This document shows positions 8,865 through 16,509 of a DNA stretch of 64,000 bases, in pieces; position 1 is the first letter of the stretch; each line of letters begins with the position of its first letter. The position numbers and the translations under genes were made by a program. Below the pieces are notes generated by a model. That model was not told where the DNA came from. It made no database searches and saw nothing but the letters and a program-made list of their open reading frames with translations. Source of the DNA: Ktedonobacter sp. SOSP1-85 (lineage in GTDB: Bacteria; Chloroflexota; Ktedonobacteria; Ktedonobacterales; Ktedonobacteraceae); contig NZ_BNJI01000001.1 of the NCBI RefSeq assembly GCF_016587415.1, positions 5,247,501 through 5,311,500 of the forward strand, in the 5' to 3' direction.

Positions 8865-9743
8865 ATGACAGGCATCCGTAACGTGATTTCGACGTTGAGC
8901 GAAAACGGCGAGGAGATAATGGGGCCAGAAATTCTCCTCTGGCATTATCCCCACAATGGCATCATGAATGGCTCGTTGCTTACGGTGGAGAGCAACCATT
9001 TCTGCGTTCTCAAGTCGCGGGGAGCTATTCTCAATGTCTATGAAACAGGGCAGTATACGATTCAGACCCCTGATCGTCCGCTTTTCGGCTCTATGCAACA
9101 GGCCTTCTATGGTGGGCAGAGCCCTTGGCAGTATGAGGCACTCTACATCAATCGCGCCAAGCTCGTGCTGAAAACAACCGGCATGGCCCTCTCGCGAGAA
9201 ATGGCCGAGATGGTTTACAGCGTGGATTACTATATTCATGTTGAGACGCGCGAGGCCGCGGTACAACTTGTCCAACATATGCCCTACCGGGGACATGCAT
9301 TGACAACGCAAGAGATCAACGCCTATGCTGGCCCCGTCATTGAGCAGGCGGTCAACCAGGTTGTGCAGATTACACCCCTCGAAGTGGTGAATGAAAAGAT
9401 TCACGATCTTTCGCAGATCGTATTTCAGCACCTCCAGCAATTCCTGACGACGTATGGAATCGCGCTCAATACAGTGAAAGTCCTGGTGTTTCCTCGCGAT
9501 GAGCGCATGAAGGCGCTGATTTCGCTCAAGGCTTTTGGTTTGAGCGAGCTAGAGGCGGTGCGCTACTATACAGCGATGTTGATGGCGGAAAGAGGGATTG
9601 TCTCCGCTCCCAATATGGCGATTGGCCAACCCTTCAATGTCAATGGTGTACAGCCAACTACAAATGCTGATCACTATACGGTCAACTCATCACACGCTCC
9701 TGCACCCACTCCTCCACGCGCACCGGGTCAGCCACCTCGCTAA
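8865..9743 (+). CDS. SPFH/band-7-like domain protein
   Basis: I place the start at the ATG at 8865 because AGGAGG lies five bases upstream; the longer ORF from 8760 adds 35 residues without an RBS. The 292-residue protein resembles the SPFH/virion-core-like family: a beta-rich first part (GSLLTVESNHFCVLKSRG, YETGQYTIQTPDRPL) followed by helices near 130-230 with charged surfaces typical of the oligomerising SPFH helix. The C-terminus (from about 255) is Pro/Asn-rich and probably disordered. No transmembrane segment or zinc ribbon is seen, so it may be cytoplasmic. The neighbour at 9803 follows by 60 bp in the same direction and is probably co-transcribed. The function is unknown. Confidence 0.65.
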   Translation: MTGIRNVISTLSENGEEIMGPEILLWHYPHNGIMNGSLLTVESNHFCVLKSRGAILNVYETGQYTIQTPDRPLFGSMQQAFYGGQSPWQYEALYINRAKLVLKTTGMALSREMAEMVYSVDYYIHVETREAAVQLVQHMPYRGHALTTQEINAYAGPVIEQAVNQVVQITPLEVVNEKIHDLSQIVFQHLQQFLTTYGIALNTVKVLVFPRDERMKALISLKAFGLSELEAVRYYTAMLMAERGIVSAPNMAIGQPFNVNGVQPTTNADHYTVNSSHAPAPTPPRAPGQPPR

Positions 9744-9802
9744 AAGAATAATCAAAGGGATACGGGCGAGCTCATGCTTGCCCGTTATCGGGAGGGATCG
9801 AG

Positions 9803-10348
9803 ATGAGTTCACAACCATCCAACAATCCGCTCGTGCAACAACTGCAATTGCTGCTCACGGGCTATGGCTATAACTTCTATAATAAGACAGACCAGGCACG
9901 CGCGGACGATGTGCTTGTACGAGAGCGAGCCTCCTATTCTCTTTCACAAGCGGTATCCCTGCTCGCACAATTGCGTGGCGAGTATCATACGCGCTTCATT
10001 CCTCCTCTGACGCGTGCCAACCCTGACCCACCCCAGGAAGCCATGGCGCAAATACGAGCCATTGAGGCGGCTCAACAGGCCCTTGCGAGTGTGGAATCTG
10101 GCATCCGTGGGATGTCGGTCCCGACCCAGGATCGTATATGGTGGCGCTTTCGGCAAGAGCACGCTCTTTTGACACAGTTGCTGAACTTTGACCTGCTACT
10201 TGTACGCGGCAGCGAGCAAATATATCAGCACGTTTCGCGTATGACTCCTGAGGATTGGGCGAGCCAGAGTGCTATACTACGCCAGATGACGCAACAACTG
10301 GCCCAGACAGCGAAGGAGCGGGAGCGCTTCCTGCTCATACAGCTTTAG
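9803..10348 (+). CDS. Hypothetical helical protein next to the SPFH gene
   Basis: 181 residues, preceded by GGGAGGG about seven bases before the ATG. The sequence is almost entirely helix-forming, with long Gln/Leu/Ala stretches (MAQIRAIEAAQQALASVES) and a C-terminal charged helix, and has no signal peptide or catalytic motif. I do not recognise the family. Its position directly after the SPFH gene suggests a partner of that protein. Confidence 0.6.
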   Translation: MSSQPSNNPLVQQLQLLLTGYGYNFYNKTDQARADDVLVRERASYSLSQAVSLLAQLRGEYHTRFIPPLTRANPDPPQEAMAQIRAIEAAQQALASVESGIRGMSVPTQDRIWWRFRQEHALLTQLLNFDLLLVRGSEQIYQHVSRMTPEDWASQSAILRQMTQQLAQTAKERERFLLIQL

Positions 10349-10460
10349 CCCACGGAGAATATCAGCCCAGGCAAGGTTGTTACCATCAATGGGCTGGATG
10401 CGTGTTGGATGGGATCGTCAGGTTGTTGTTCTTATTCCAGAAACAGGGCGGACTATTTCT

Positions 10461-11135
10461 GTGAGCACTATTTTATTGGTAGATGATGATGTTCATCTTC
10501 GGGAGCTGTCGCGTATCTTCCTACAACAGGAAGGCTTTACGCTCGCTGAAGCATCTGATGGCGTTGAAGCCCTTGCCGTCTTTGCACAAAGCAAAATCGA
10601 CCTGGTTATTCTTGATATCATGATGCCAAAGATGGACGGCTGGAAGTTGTGTCAGGAGCTACGCAGGTACTCTGATGTCCCCATCCTCATGCTCACAGCC
10701 AGGGGGGAAACCAGTCAGAAACTCAAAGGCTTCCAGGTGGGTACTGATGATTACCTGGTCAAGCCTTTCGAGCCACCTGAACTGGTTGCCAGAGTCAAGG
10801 CCTTGTTGAAGCGCTATCGCATTGCCACCTCACAGCGGCTTCAGATTGGTGAGTTGGTTATGGATCATAAAACCTTTGAAATGAGCGTGTATGGGGAACG
10901 CCTCACGTTACCCCTGAAAGAATTTGAGGTGCTGTTCAAGCTGGCGAGCGAGCCAGGAAGGACCTTTTCTCGCGACCAGTTGATTGAGGATATCTGGGGC
11001 TATGACTTTGCTGGCAATGAACGTACTCTGGATGTGCATATTAATCGGCTGCGCGAGCGCTTTCCCGAAAACCAGCATTCCTTCCGCATAAAAACTATCC
11101 GTGGTCTGGGATACCGGTTGGAGGTGGACGGATGA
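10461..11135 (+). CDS. OmpR/PhoB-family response regulator
   Basis: I choose the GTG at 10461 (MSTILLVDDD) because it gives the usual 224-residue length; the longer ORF adds 28 residues unlike the family. The receiver domain shows the acidic pair in LVDDD, phosphoacceptor D in VILDIMMP (about residue 51), T in MLTARG and K in LVKPFE. The C-terminal winged-helix domain has the typical LTLPLKEFEVL, FSRDQLIEDIWGYDF and RTLDVHINRLRERF blocks. Its stop overlaps the start of the kinase gene by four bases (ATGA), so the pair is translationally coupled. The target genes are unknown. Confidence 0.93.
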   Translation: MSTILLVDDDVHLRELSRIFLQQEGFTLAEASDGVEALAVFAQSKIDLVILDIMMPKMDGWKLCQELRRYSDVPILMLTARGETSQKLKGFQVGTDDYLVKPFEPPELVARVKALLKRYRIATSQRLQIGELVMDHKTFEMSVYGERLTLPLKEFEVLFKLASEPGRTFSRDQLIEDIWGYDFAGNERTLDVHINRLRERFPENQHSFRIKTIRGLGYRLEVDG

Positions 11136-12199
11136 AGACGAGGTGGGTTATTCAGGTTACTGCTGTGGGCGTGGTCGCGATGTTGCTCTTGTGCGCTATC
11201 TGGACTGGCACCTTTTTTCTGACGGCGTCGCTGTACGCTGCGACTGGCTTGACACTTCCGCCCTTCCTGATTCAGGTCTTGAATTCACTCTTTGGTCTAT
11301 TGGTATTTGTCTTGCTTTTCATTGCCTACATTGCCTGGAGCAGCGCCAGGTCAGAAGTCAGGCGACAACGCATGCAGGTCTTTGAACCTATTATCGAGGC
11401 GATGAAGCGGATCGCGAAAGGCGATTTCCAGATCAGGCTTGACCCAGAGGTTGGGGCCAATGGGTTTACAAGCGAACTGGCGAAGAGTGTGAATCAAATG
11501 GCTGAGGAACTGAACCAGATGGAGCATATGCGACAGGAGTTTATATCGAATGTCTCGCATGAAATTCAGTCACCGTTGACCTCAATTCAGGGCTTTGCGC
11601 AGGCTCTGCATGATAAACACCTGTCAGTTTCAGAGAGGGAACACTATCTTGGTATTATCGAAACCGAAAGCATGCGGCTCTCCAGAATGACTGAGAATAT
11701 GCTCAAGCTCGCCTCTCTAGAATCAAAGCATCTGATGGTTGAGCCGAAGCCTTATCGCCTGGATAAGCAGATCAGAACGTTGATCCTGGCCTGTGAGCCA
11801 CAGTGGACGCGTAAAGCCATCACCATGGAGGTGGATCTGGAAGAGGTCTTGCTTTTCGCGAATGAAGACCTGCTCTCACAGGTGTGGAGTAATCTCCTAC
11901 ACAACAGTATCAAATTCACGCCAGAGGGCGGAAAAGTGTGTGTTGAAGTGCATCGGCAGGATCGTTGCATCGAATGCAGGATTACGGATACGGGGATAGG
12001 TATCCCCCTGGAGGCGCAAACGCGTATCTTTGAGCGCTTCTATAAGGTCGATGCCTCACGGGAGCGTGCCCGCGAGGGAAGCGGATTAGGACTCGCCATC
12101 GTCAGAAAAATAGTGGAACTCCACCAGGGGACCATTAAGGTGGTGAGTCAACCACATGCCGGAACGAGTATGTTTGTTTCCTTGCCAGCAGCAGAATAA
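11132..12199 (+). CDS. Membrane sensor histidine kinase, partner of the OmpR regulator
   Basis: 355 residues: two transmembrane segments (about 8-30 and 46-70) with almost no extracytoplasmic loop, a HAMP-like linker (about 72-130, GFTSELAKSVNQM), HisKA with the phosphorylated His in SHEIQSPL (about 147), and a HATPase domain with N box HNSIKFT, G1 DTGIGIP and G2 GSGLGLAI. All kinase motifs are present. The short sensor region suggests detection within the membrane. The IscB-element right end begins three bases after the stop codon, so the gene end is intact. Confidence 0.93.
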   Translation: MKTRWVIQVTAVGVVAMLLLCAIWTGTFFLTASLYAATGLTLPPFLIQVLNSLFGLLVFVLLFIAYIAWSSARSEVRRQRMQVFEPIIEAMKRIAKGDFQIRLDPEVGANGFTSELAKSVNQMAEELNQMEHMRQEFISNVSHEIQSPLTSIQGFAQALHDKHLSVSEREHYLGIIETESMRLSRMTENMLKLASLESKHLMVEPKPYRLDKQIRTLILACEPQWTRKAITMEVDLEEVLLFANEDLLSQVWSNLLHNSIKFTPEGGKVCVEVHRQDRCIECRITDTGIGIPLEAQTRIFERFYKVDASRERAREGSGLGLAIVRKIVELHQGTIKVVSQPHAGTSMFVSLPAAE

Positions 12200-12202
12200 G
12201 GT

Positions 12203-12228
12203 CGCCAGAAAAAGCCACCCCGCCCACT
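12203..12228 (-). repeat. 26-bp terminal repeat, copy 1
   Basis: Read on the minus strand it runs AGTGGGCGGGGTGGC then TTTTTCTGGCG, identical to the plus strand at 16484-16509. It starts three bases after the histidine kinase stop codon and lies just beyond an element-end hairpin. Confidence 0.85.
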
Positions 12229-12323
12229 ATCACCTCATTCGGCCTGCGGATGCCCCTGGGTTCACCCATGGGGAGGAAGCAGGCATTCCTTTCCTGGTGG
12301 CTGGGGAGGGGCTCCTCAGTCCG

Positions 12324-13613
12324 TCATCCCTGCAAGGCTGTCGCCACCACAGCATAGTCGTAGCCGTCGGCCGGTTGGAGGACCCGGCAAAAGCGCGCAG
12401 GAATCCCCTGCACCTTGCCCATGCGAAACTGCTTGTTCGCGCGCACGGCGATGCGCCCGGTATGTGTCCCCTGCGCCGCAAACCCCTCTGGGACCACCGC
12501 CCGCACCCGATCACCGGTCTTGATGCCCAGGACCTGCTTGCGGCGCATCAGATAGCCAACGGGGAAACCATGTTCATCGACATTGGTCCGGCTGTAGCGT
12601 CCGCGACCGGTGGCGGTGATCGCAAGGGTGTTCTGCCCACCCATCGCAACCCCTGCCAGTTCCCCCACACACAACGCGTCCAGCGCGTGCGTCTTGGGGA
12701 TCGAGAAGCGAGCACGGTTCCACCTCGTGCGTCCGCCGCTCCAGGTGGTGAGCGGCAGACCCAGCGCGCGCAGTTCGTCACAGAGCGCGTAGCGGGTGGC
12801 GTTGACCGCAGCCGCGTCCCGTAGCGGCTGCTTCGCCTGGGCGGCCACTTCGGGATGGCCGAACGCCGCGGCGGTGCGCTCCCCCTTGGCCGCATTGCAC
12901 GCGTGGCAACTGAGCGCCAGATTCGACACGCGGTTGGAGCCACCCCGACTGCGCGGCTGGATATGGTCCAACTCGAAGGGCGTGTTCGTGCGCCCGCAGT
13001 ACACGCACCTGCGCCCGAATTTCTCCAGGAGATAGGCGCGCACTTCCCAACCGGCCAGTTCCCCGCGCTGGTACTCGACCCCGGAGATCTCCGGATGCTG
13101 CAGCAGTTGGGTGTCGAACTTCACGCGCTCGACCGCGATACGCACCAGCGGGACCCAGCGCTGGTAGCGCCTGCCCCAGGACAGGACGTTATCGATGCGT
13201 GAGCGCAGGGACGGCGCAAGCCAGCCAGGCGCTCGACGGCGGTTGAGGAAGCGCGCCGGCCGATAGCGCAGGTTGCTCGAACGCCTGCGTCGCCGATACC
13301 CGGCCCGTTTGCGCAGCCGGTCGCGGATCTCCTCCCCGCGATGGGAAAGTTCGGCCAGGTGCAGCGCGTGGTGCACCTCTCCCTCGCCAGTCTCTTCCAC
13401 CCGCGCCAGAGCCAGGCCAGTCGTTTTCGAGCCTGGATCGATCTTGAGCACGACCGGTTGCAGCGTGCTCTGCTGGACGCTGCGGTCCTTGAGCCGGATC
13501 GTGAAGGGGCTGAGCCGATGGACCACGGCCCGCTTGCGCGCAAGCAGGAGGCGAGCGCGCCTGGGGGTACACGGCATGAGTGGCCTTTTGTGTCTGTCGA
13601 GCACAAACACCAT
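12324..13613 (-). CDS. iscB: IscB, RNA-guided HNH/RuvC endonuclease
   Basis: The 429-residue protein has every IscB landmark in order: the PLMP motif (residues 11-14), RuvC-I LKIDPGSKTTG (D59), an Arg-rich bridge helix (about 92-127), RuvC-II IAVERVKFD (E162), an HNH domain with C203-x2-C206, ELDHIQPRS (H217), N231 and C236-x2-C239, RuvC-III THALDAL (H309, D312), and a C-terminal beta-rich domain. All catalytic residues are kept. IscB proteins are ancestors of Cas9 and cut double-stranded DNA using an omega RNA encoded just upstream of the gene. Translation probably starts at the GTG/ATG within MVFVLD, with AAGGAG about eight bases before. It is divergent from the IS110 transposase. Confidence 0.95.
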   Translation of the reverse strand: MVFVLDRHKRPLMPCTPRRARLLLARKRAVVHRLSPFTIRLKDRSVQQSTLQPVVLKIDPGSKTTGLALARVEETGEGEVHHALHLAELSHRGEEIRDRLRKRAGYRRRRRSSNLRYRPARFLNRRRAPGWLAPSLRSRIDNVLSWGRRYQRWVPLVRIAVERVKFDTQLLQHPEISGVEYQRGELAGWEVRAYLLEKFGRRCVYCGRTNTPFELDHIQPRSRGGSNRVSNLALSCHACNAAKGERTAAAFGHPEVAAQAKQPLRDAAAVNATRYALCDELRALGLPLTTWSGGRTRWNRARFSIPKTHALDALCVGELAGVAMGGQNTLAITATGRGRYSRTNVDEHGFPVGYLMRRKQVLGIKTGDRVRAVVPEGFAAQGTHTGRIAVRANKQFRMGKVQGIPARFCRVLQPADGYDYAVVATALQG

Positions 13614-13861
13614 CAGTGACTCCTTATATGTTAATATGTTTTCAAGCCCTCTCGACCAAGGGCTAGCAGGGTCGCTCCCTGCTCGATTCGTCCTGCTGGG
13701 GAAAGGCTAATGACTCCACACGGCTTGACCGGCAACGAAAGATCGCTCTTTCCCAGCAGTTTTTCCTGGGCCAATCGATGATTGGGGGGTAGTTGCTTCG
13801 AGCACCCGTTATAGAAGGACCCGACCGCTCCCAGGAAGTGTTGGCGAAAGGAAGTTCGAAG
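13614..13861. ncRNA. Shared structured spacer: candidate IscB omega RNA (minus) and IS110 bridge RNA (plus)
   Basis: This 248-bp gap between divergent iscB and IS110 genes is dense in potential stems: AGCAGGG/CCCTGCT and GCCCT/AGGGC near 13648-13695, GAAAGA/TCTTTC near 13737-13754, and CCCAG/CTGGG near 13753-13771. The family rule for iscB puts the omega RNA directly upstream of the gene, here the minus strand of this gap. For IS110-group elements the bridge RNA lies in the left end before the transposase, here the plus strand. Which RNA is really present, or whether both overlap, cannot be decided by eye. Confidence 0.5.
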
Positions 13862-15076
13862 ATGTGGTATGTTGGATTGGATTGGAGCGATACCCATCAT
13901 GATGTGGTTGTCCTCGATGAAGCCGGACATCGGGTGGGAACGCAGCGTTTTGCCCACAGCCATCAAGGTTTGCACCACTTGAAAGACTTTTTGCTGGGCA
14001 TCGCCTCTAGGCCGGAGGATCTGGCCTGTATCGTCGAAACGAATCACGGCCTGCTCATTACCTTCCTGTTGGAAGCAGGCATTCCGGTGTATCCGGTCAA
14101 CCCGAAGACCGCGAATACACTGCGTAAAACAGCAGGCGCGAAGACAGACCGCATTGATGCCTATCTGCTGGCGAAAACCGGACGCTTCGACCTGGCCGAT
14201 CTGCGTCGCCTCTCTCCTGATAGCCCGATCATTGCTGAATTGAAGACGCGCACACGCGATCAGGATGCTCTGATTCAAAGTCAAACGCGACTGGTCAACC
14301 AACTCACCGCCTGCCTCAAAGAGTATTACCCGGTCAGCTTGAAGCTGTTTGGAAAACTGCATCAGCCCTCGACGCTGCTGTTTTTGCAGGCGTATCCGAC
14401 TCCAACCGCAGCGGCCGCCGCTTCCCTTGAAGAGATTGAGGCACTGCTCAAAAGCTGCAAGTATCCCAATGCGCGGCGGGCAGCCCTTGAGATGGTAGAG
14501 CAACTGCATCACCAAGAGTTGACGGCCAATGAGGTCATCGTGCGTGCCAAATCGCGCCTGATGCTCTCGCTGGTCAGACAGTTGCTGCCACTGCTTGAGG
14601 ACATCAAAGGCTACGATCAGGAGATTGCGACCCTTTTTTTGAAGCATCCCGACCATGACCTGTGGCAATCGCTGCCTCGGGCCGCTCAGCGTCTGGTTCC
14701 GCGGCTGCTTGCCGAATGGGGTGATGACCGAGCGCGTTACCGAGATGCCCAAAGCGTGCAGGAACTGGCGGGTACGGCTCCTGTGCCGTTCCAAAGCGGC
14801 AATTTTTCCAAAGCCCATAAACGCTTTGCCTGCCTCAAGCCGCTGCGTAATGGGCTCTATCAGTTCGCCTGGCAGACGACACGACAAGATGGCTGGGCAC
14901 GAGCGTATTACCAGCGCAAGCGGATGGAAGGCAAGACCCATAGTCTGGCCGTCCGCTGCCTGGCAAATGTCTGGGTACGCATCATCTATCGCATGTGGGT
15001 GAGGAAGGACCTCTATCAGGCCGCAACGTTTGAAGCGGCGAAGCTGGCTCACGCGCCTCGTCAACGTGTCGCCTAA
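13862..15076 (+). CDS. IS110-family DEDD recombinase (transposase)
   Basis: I start at the ATG at 13862 (MWYVGLDWSDTHHDV) because AAAGGAAG precedes it; the ORF extends 23 residues further without support. The RuvC-like DEDD domain shows D7 (GLDWSD), E in CIVETNHG, and the Asp pair in KTDRIDAYLLA. The C-terminal transposase_20 part has ELAGTAPVPFQSG, which includes the nucleophilic serine region. At 404 residues it is full length. IS110 recombinases use a bridge RNA to choose target and donor. The other side of the element should end shortly after the stop; a hairpin with arms AGCACTG and CAGTGCT lies near 15118-15144. Confidence 0.93.
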   Translation: MWYVGLDWSDTHHDVVVLDEAGHRVGTQRFAHSHQGLHHLKDFLLGIASRPEDLACIVETNHGLLITFLLEAGIPVYPVNPKTANTLRKTAGAKTDRIDAYLLAKTGRFDLADLRRLSPDSPIIAELKTRTRDQDALIQSQTRLVNQLTACLKEYYPVSLKLFGKLHQPSTLLFLQAYPTPTAAAAASLEEIEALLKSCKYPNARRAALEMVEQLHHQELTANEVIVRAKSRLMLSLVRQLLPLLEDIKGYDQEIATLFLKHPDHDLWQSLPRAAQRLVPRLLAEWGDDRARYRDAQSVQELAGTAPVPFQSGNFSKAHKRFACLKPLRNGLYQFAWQTTRQDGWARAYYQRKRMEGKTHSLAVRCLANVWVRIIYRMWVRKDLYQAATFEAAKLAHAPRQRVA

Positions 15077-15700
15077 ACCCAGGCTGTCCCTTGGCGTCAT
15101 GGCTGGTTGGGTCCACTGAGCACTGCAACGTCTGTTGTCAGTGCTGAGACTGTGTGCTCCAACGGAGCCGCCCAAACGGTTCCCGCCGCGCTCTTTCTGC
15201 CGAGCGTGAGCCATTCCTTCATCCCCGCCCCTCGCTCCAACGTCTGCCGCAGCCCACCACCGCGTTCCCGACTCCCGGTGTGGGTTACTCGCTGCCTCCC
15301 ACCTCGAGTCAAGGCCGCGCAGGAGGGGAAAGAGTCGGGGGTGGGCGCGCTCGTCTTGGCCTTGACCGAGGTGGGAGGCTTGTAAGCCCACACCGGGAGG
15401 CAGTTTCACCTCTGCTCACCTTGCTTTTTCCTTTCTCGTTTTTTGGCTCTTGACATAGAGGGTCTTTCGTTTCCCTCGTGTGAGGGTCCCGTTACCGGGC
15501 GGTGTAACGGTCCTGAGCAGGCTGACTCAGGACGCTCCCCTCGCCGGTGTTGCACTCGCTTGTTCGGCTCAGCGCACCGACCCGTACCCCGACGGGTGCT
15601 TTTAACGCTGAGCGACAGCGCCAGCCACTGAGGAAGCACGACTGGGTGTCATGACGAGCGTAACGCTGGTGCCAATCAGCGCCTTGCCTGCGGGCTCTGG
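15077..15700. other. Non-coding, strongly structured stretch between the IS110 gene and the group II intron
   Basis: No ORF here has protein-like composition. The stretch holds the IS110 right-end hairpin, a long inverted repeat (15272-15399), and from about 15464 to 15640 a series of stems readable on the minus strand (CCCTC/GAGGG, GTTAC/GTAAC, GTCCTGAG/CTCAGGAC, GCACC/GGTGC). It may be a guide RNA scaffold or an element relic. Confidence 0.5.
15272..15399. repeat. Long imperfect inverted repeat
   Basis: The arms are 15272-15316 and 15358-15399: CTCCCGGTGTGGG pairs with CCCACACCGGGAG, and CCTCCCACCTCG-GTCAAGGCC pairs with GGCCTTGACCGAGGTGGGAGG with one bulge. The loop is about 41 bp. It is not within a gene; it could be paired element ends or a structured RNA. 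Confidence 0.75.
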
Positions 15701-16405
15701 GTGAAGTAGGCGGCTGGCGCGTTGCTTCTCAGTACGTCTCCATCCGCCCCTTCCCAAACCGGACTTGAACCTTTCAGCTCATCCGGCTTTCCAGAGATCT
15801 ATGCCCGTAAAGGTTGTCGCGTCGGCTTTCCGGCATGAATAGCGACGTGACATTCATGGCAGACGATGAGTGTCTGCCACGATCACGGATAACAGCTAAC
15901 ACTGTTTCGGCGTTTCTCATCACGAGTACCTCTCTGTGTGAGCTATTGAGATCCCCTGGACCCCTTCGCCATGTTCTCAGCTTTCCTGAGATCGGACTAC
16001 TATGGGTCCTCCGTACCCCTGGGCCTTTTGGCCTGTAGGGTATCCCGCGTTCCGTCACTCCTGTACGTATCGAGCACGACGTAGGCCCCCTACTCATCCC
16101 TTTATACCTGTCTCGTTGTCAGGCACCCAGGGTGCGGAAGTTGCCACCATCAAGGTGCCAAATGGCGGCACACCCTGGCATCGCTCATCGCGGTGAGAGC
16201 CAGCATTCTCCGTTTAGGGATTAGGGTTCAACCAGTTTAGGTTTAGCCATATCGCGCGGGTCTTGCAGCGCTTTTTTTTGCTGCGTTATCGGCATGCTAA
16301 GGTCCCCTTTGCGTTTCCGCTCCAGGTGAGCCGATTGACCCATAGACCTCCTTCCGAGTCTATCCTCGCTGTGCGAGGGATACAGATGCTCGTGACGCGG
16401 CGCAC
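15701..16405 (-). mobile_element. Group II intron with RT ORF deleted
   Basis: On the minus strand the proposed 5' end is GTGCGCC (16405) and the 3' end is CCTACTTCAC (to 15701), both matching group II consensus ends. Domain V is recognisable at about 15756-15790: AAGCCGGA pairs with TCCGGTTT, with the AGC triad and a GAAA tetraloop. Domain VI follows to the 3' end. Upstream, text such as GGAGTGACGGAACGCGGG and GGATACCCTACAGGCC resembles the domain II-III region of bacterial introns. Only the first codons of the reverse transcriptase are left. It could still splice or move with a maturase in trans. An alternative 5' GTGTG at 16173 is less likely because domain I would be too short. Confidence 0.75.
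15774..15920 (-). pseudogene. Remnant of the intron-encoded reverse transcriptase
   Basis: From the ATG at 15920 the frame reads MRNAETVLAVIRDRGR, the usual beginning of group II intron RT/maturases, and then diverges and runs into domain V. The RT, maturase and endonuclease domains are absent, so about 400-600 codons have been lost by deletion. Confidence 0.7.
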
Positions 16406-16509
16406 CACCTCGGCTGGACAACGAAAACGGCATCAACACAAGGGACAAGCCCCCGCATTCATGCGTGGGGATCGTTGACTCAGAGTGGGCGGGGTGGCTT
16501 TTTCTGGCG
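16406..16509 (+). repeat. Right-end relic of an IS605-like element, with 26-bp repeat copy 2
   Basis: A CCCCGCATTCATGCGTGGGG hairpin (16451-16470) is followed after 13 bp by the 26-bp block 16484-16509, identical to the reverse complement of 12203-12228. The hairpin-then-end layout is the same as at the IscB-element right end although the hairpin sequence differs, so this is a related element whose body was displaced. The intron 5' end abuts it at 16405. Confidence 0.65.

Larger units (their letters stand above)
12203..13830 (-). mobile_element. IscB-carrying IS605-like element (limits approximate)
   Basis: The right end is taken as the 26-bp block at 12203-12228, preceded in element orientation by a CCCCATGGGT/ACCCAGGGG hairpin at about 12249-12271. 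The same 26-bp block ends the island at 16484-16509 in the opposite orientation, there also after a hairpin. The left end must lie upstream of iscB, beyond about 13800, where the IS110 gene begins; it was not located. There is no Y1 transposase gene. Confidence 0.5.

Noticed and set aside
12156..12824. 222-codon plus-strand ORF opposite iscB
   Set aside because: It is antisense to an unmistakable IscB reading frame and has no protein-like pattern.
13631..15409. 592-codon ORF on the minus strand opposite the IS110 transposase
   Set aside because: It is the antisense shadow of the IS110 gene: composition is Arg/Gln-rich and low-complexity, there is no known domain, and the sense gene has all family motifs.
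16141..16175. GTGTG at 16173 as group II intron 5' end
   Set aside because: It would leave about 250 bases before the RT stub, too short for domains I-III; the GTGCGCC at 16405 fits the family length better.
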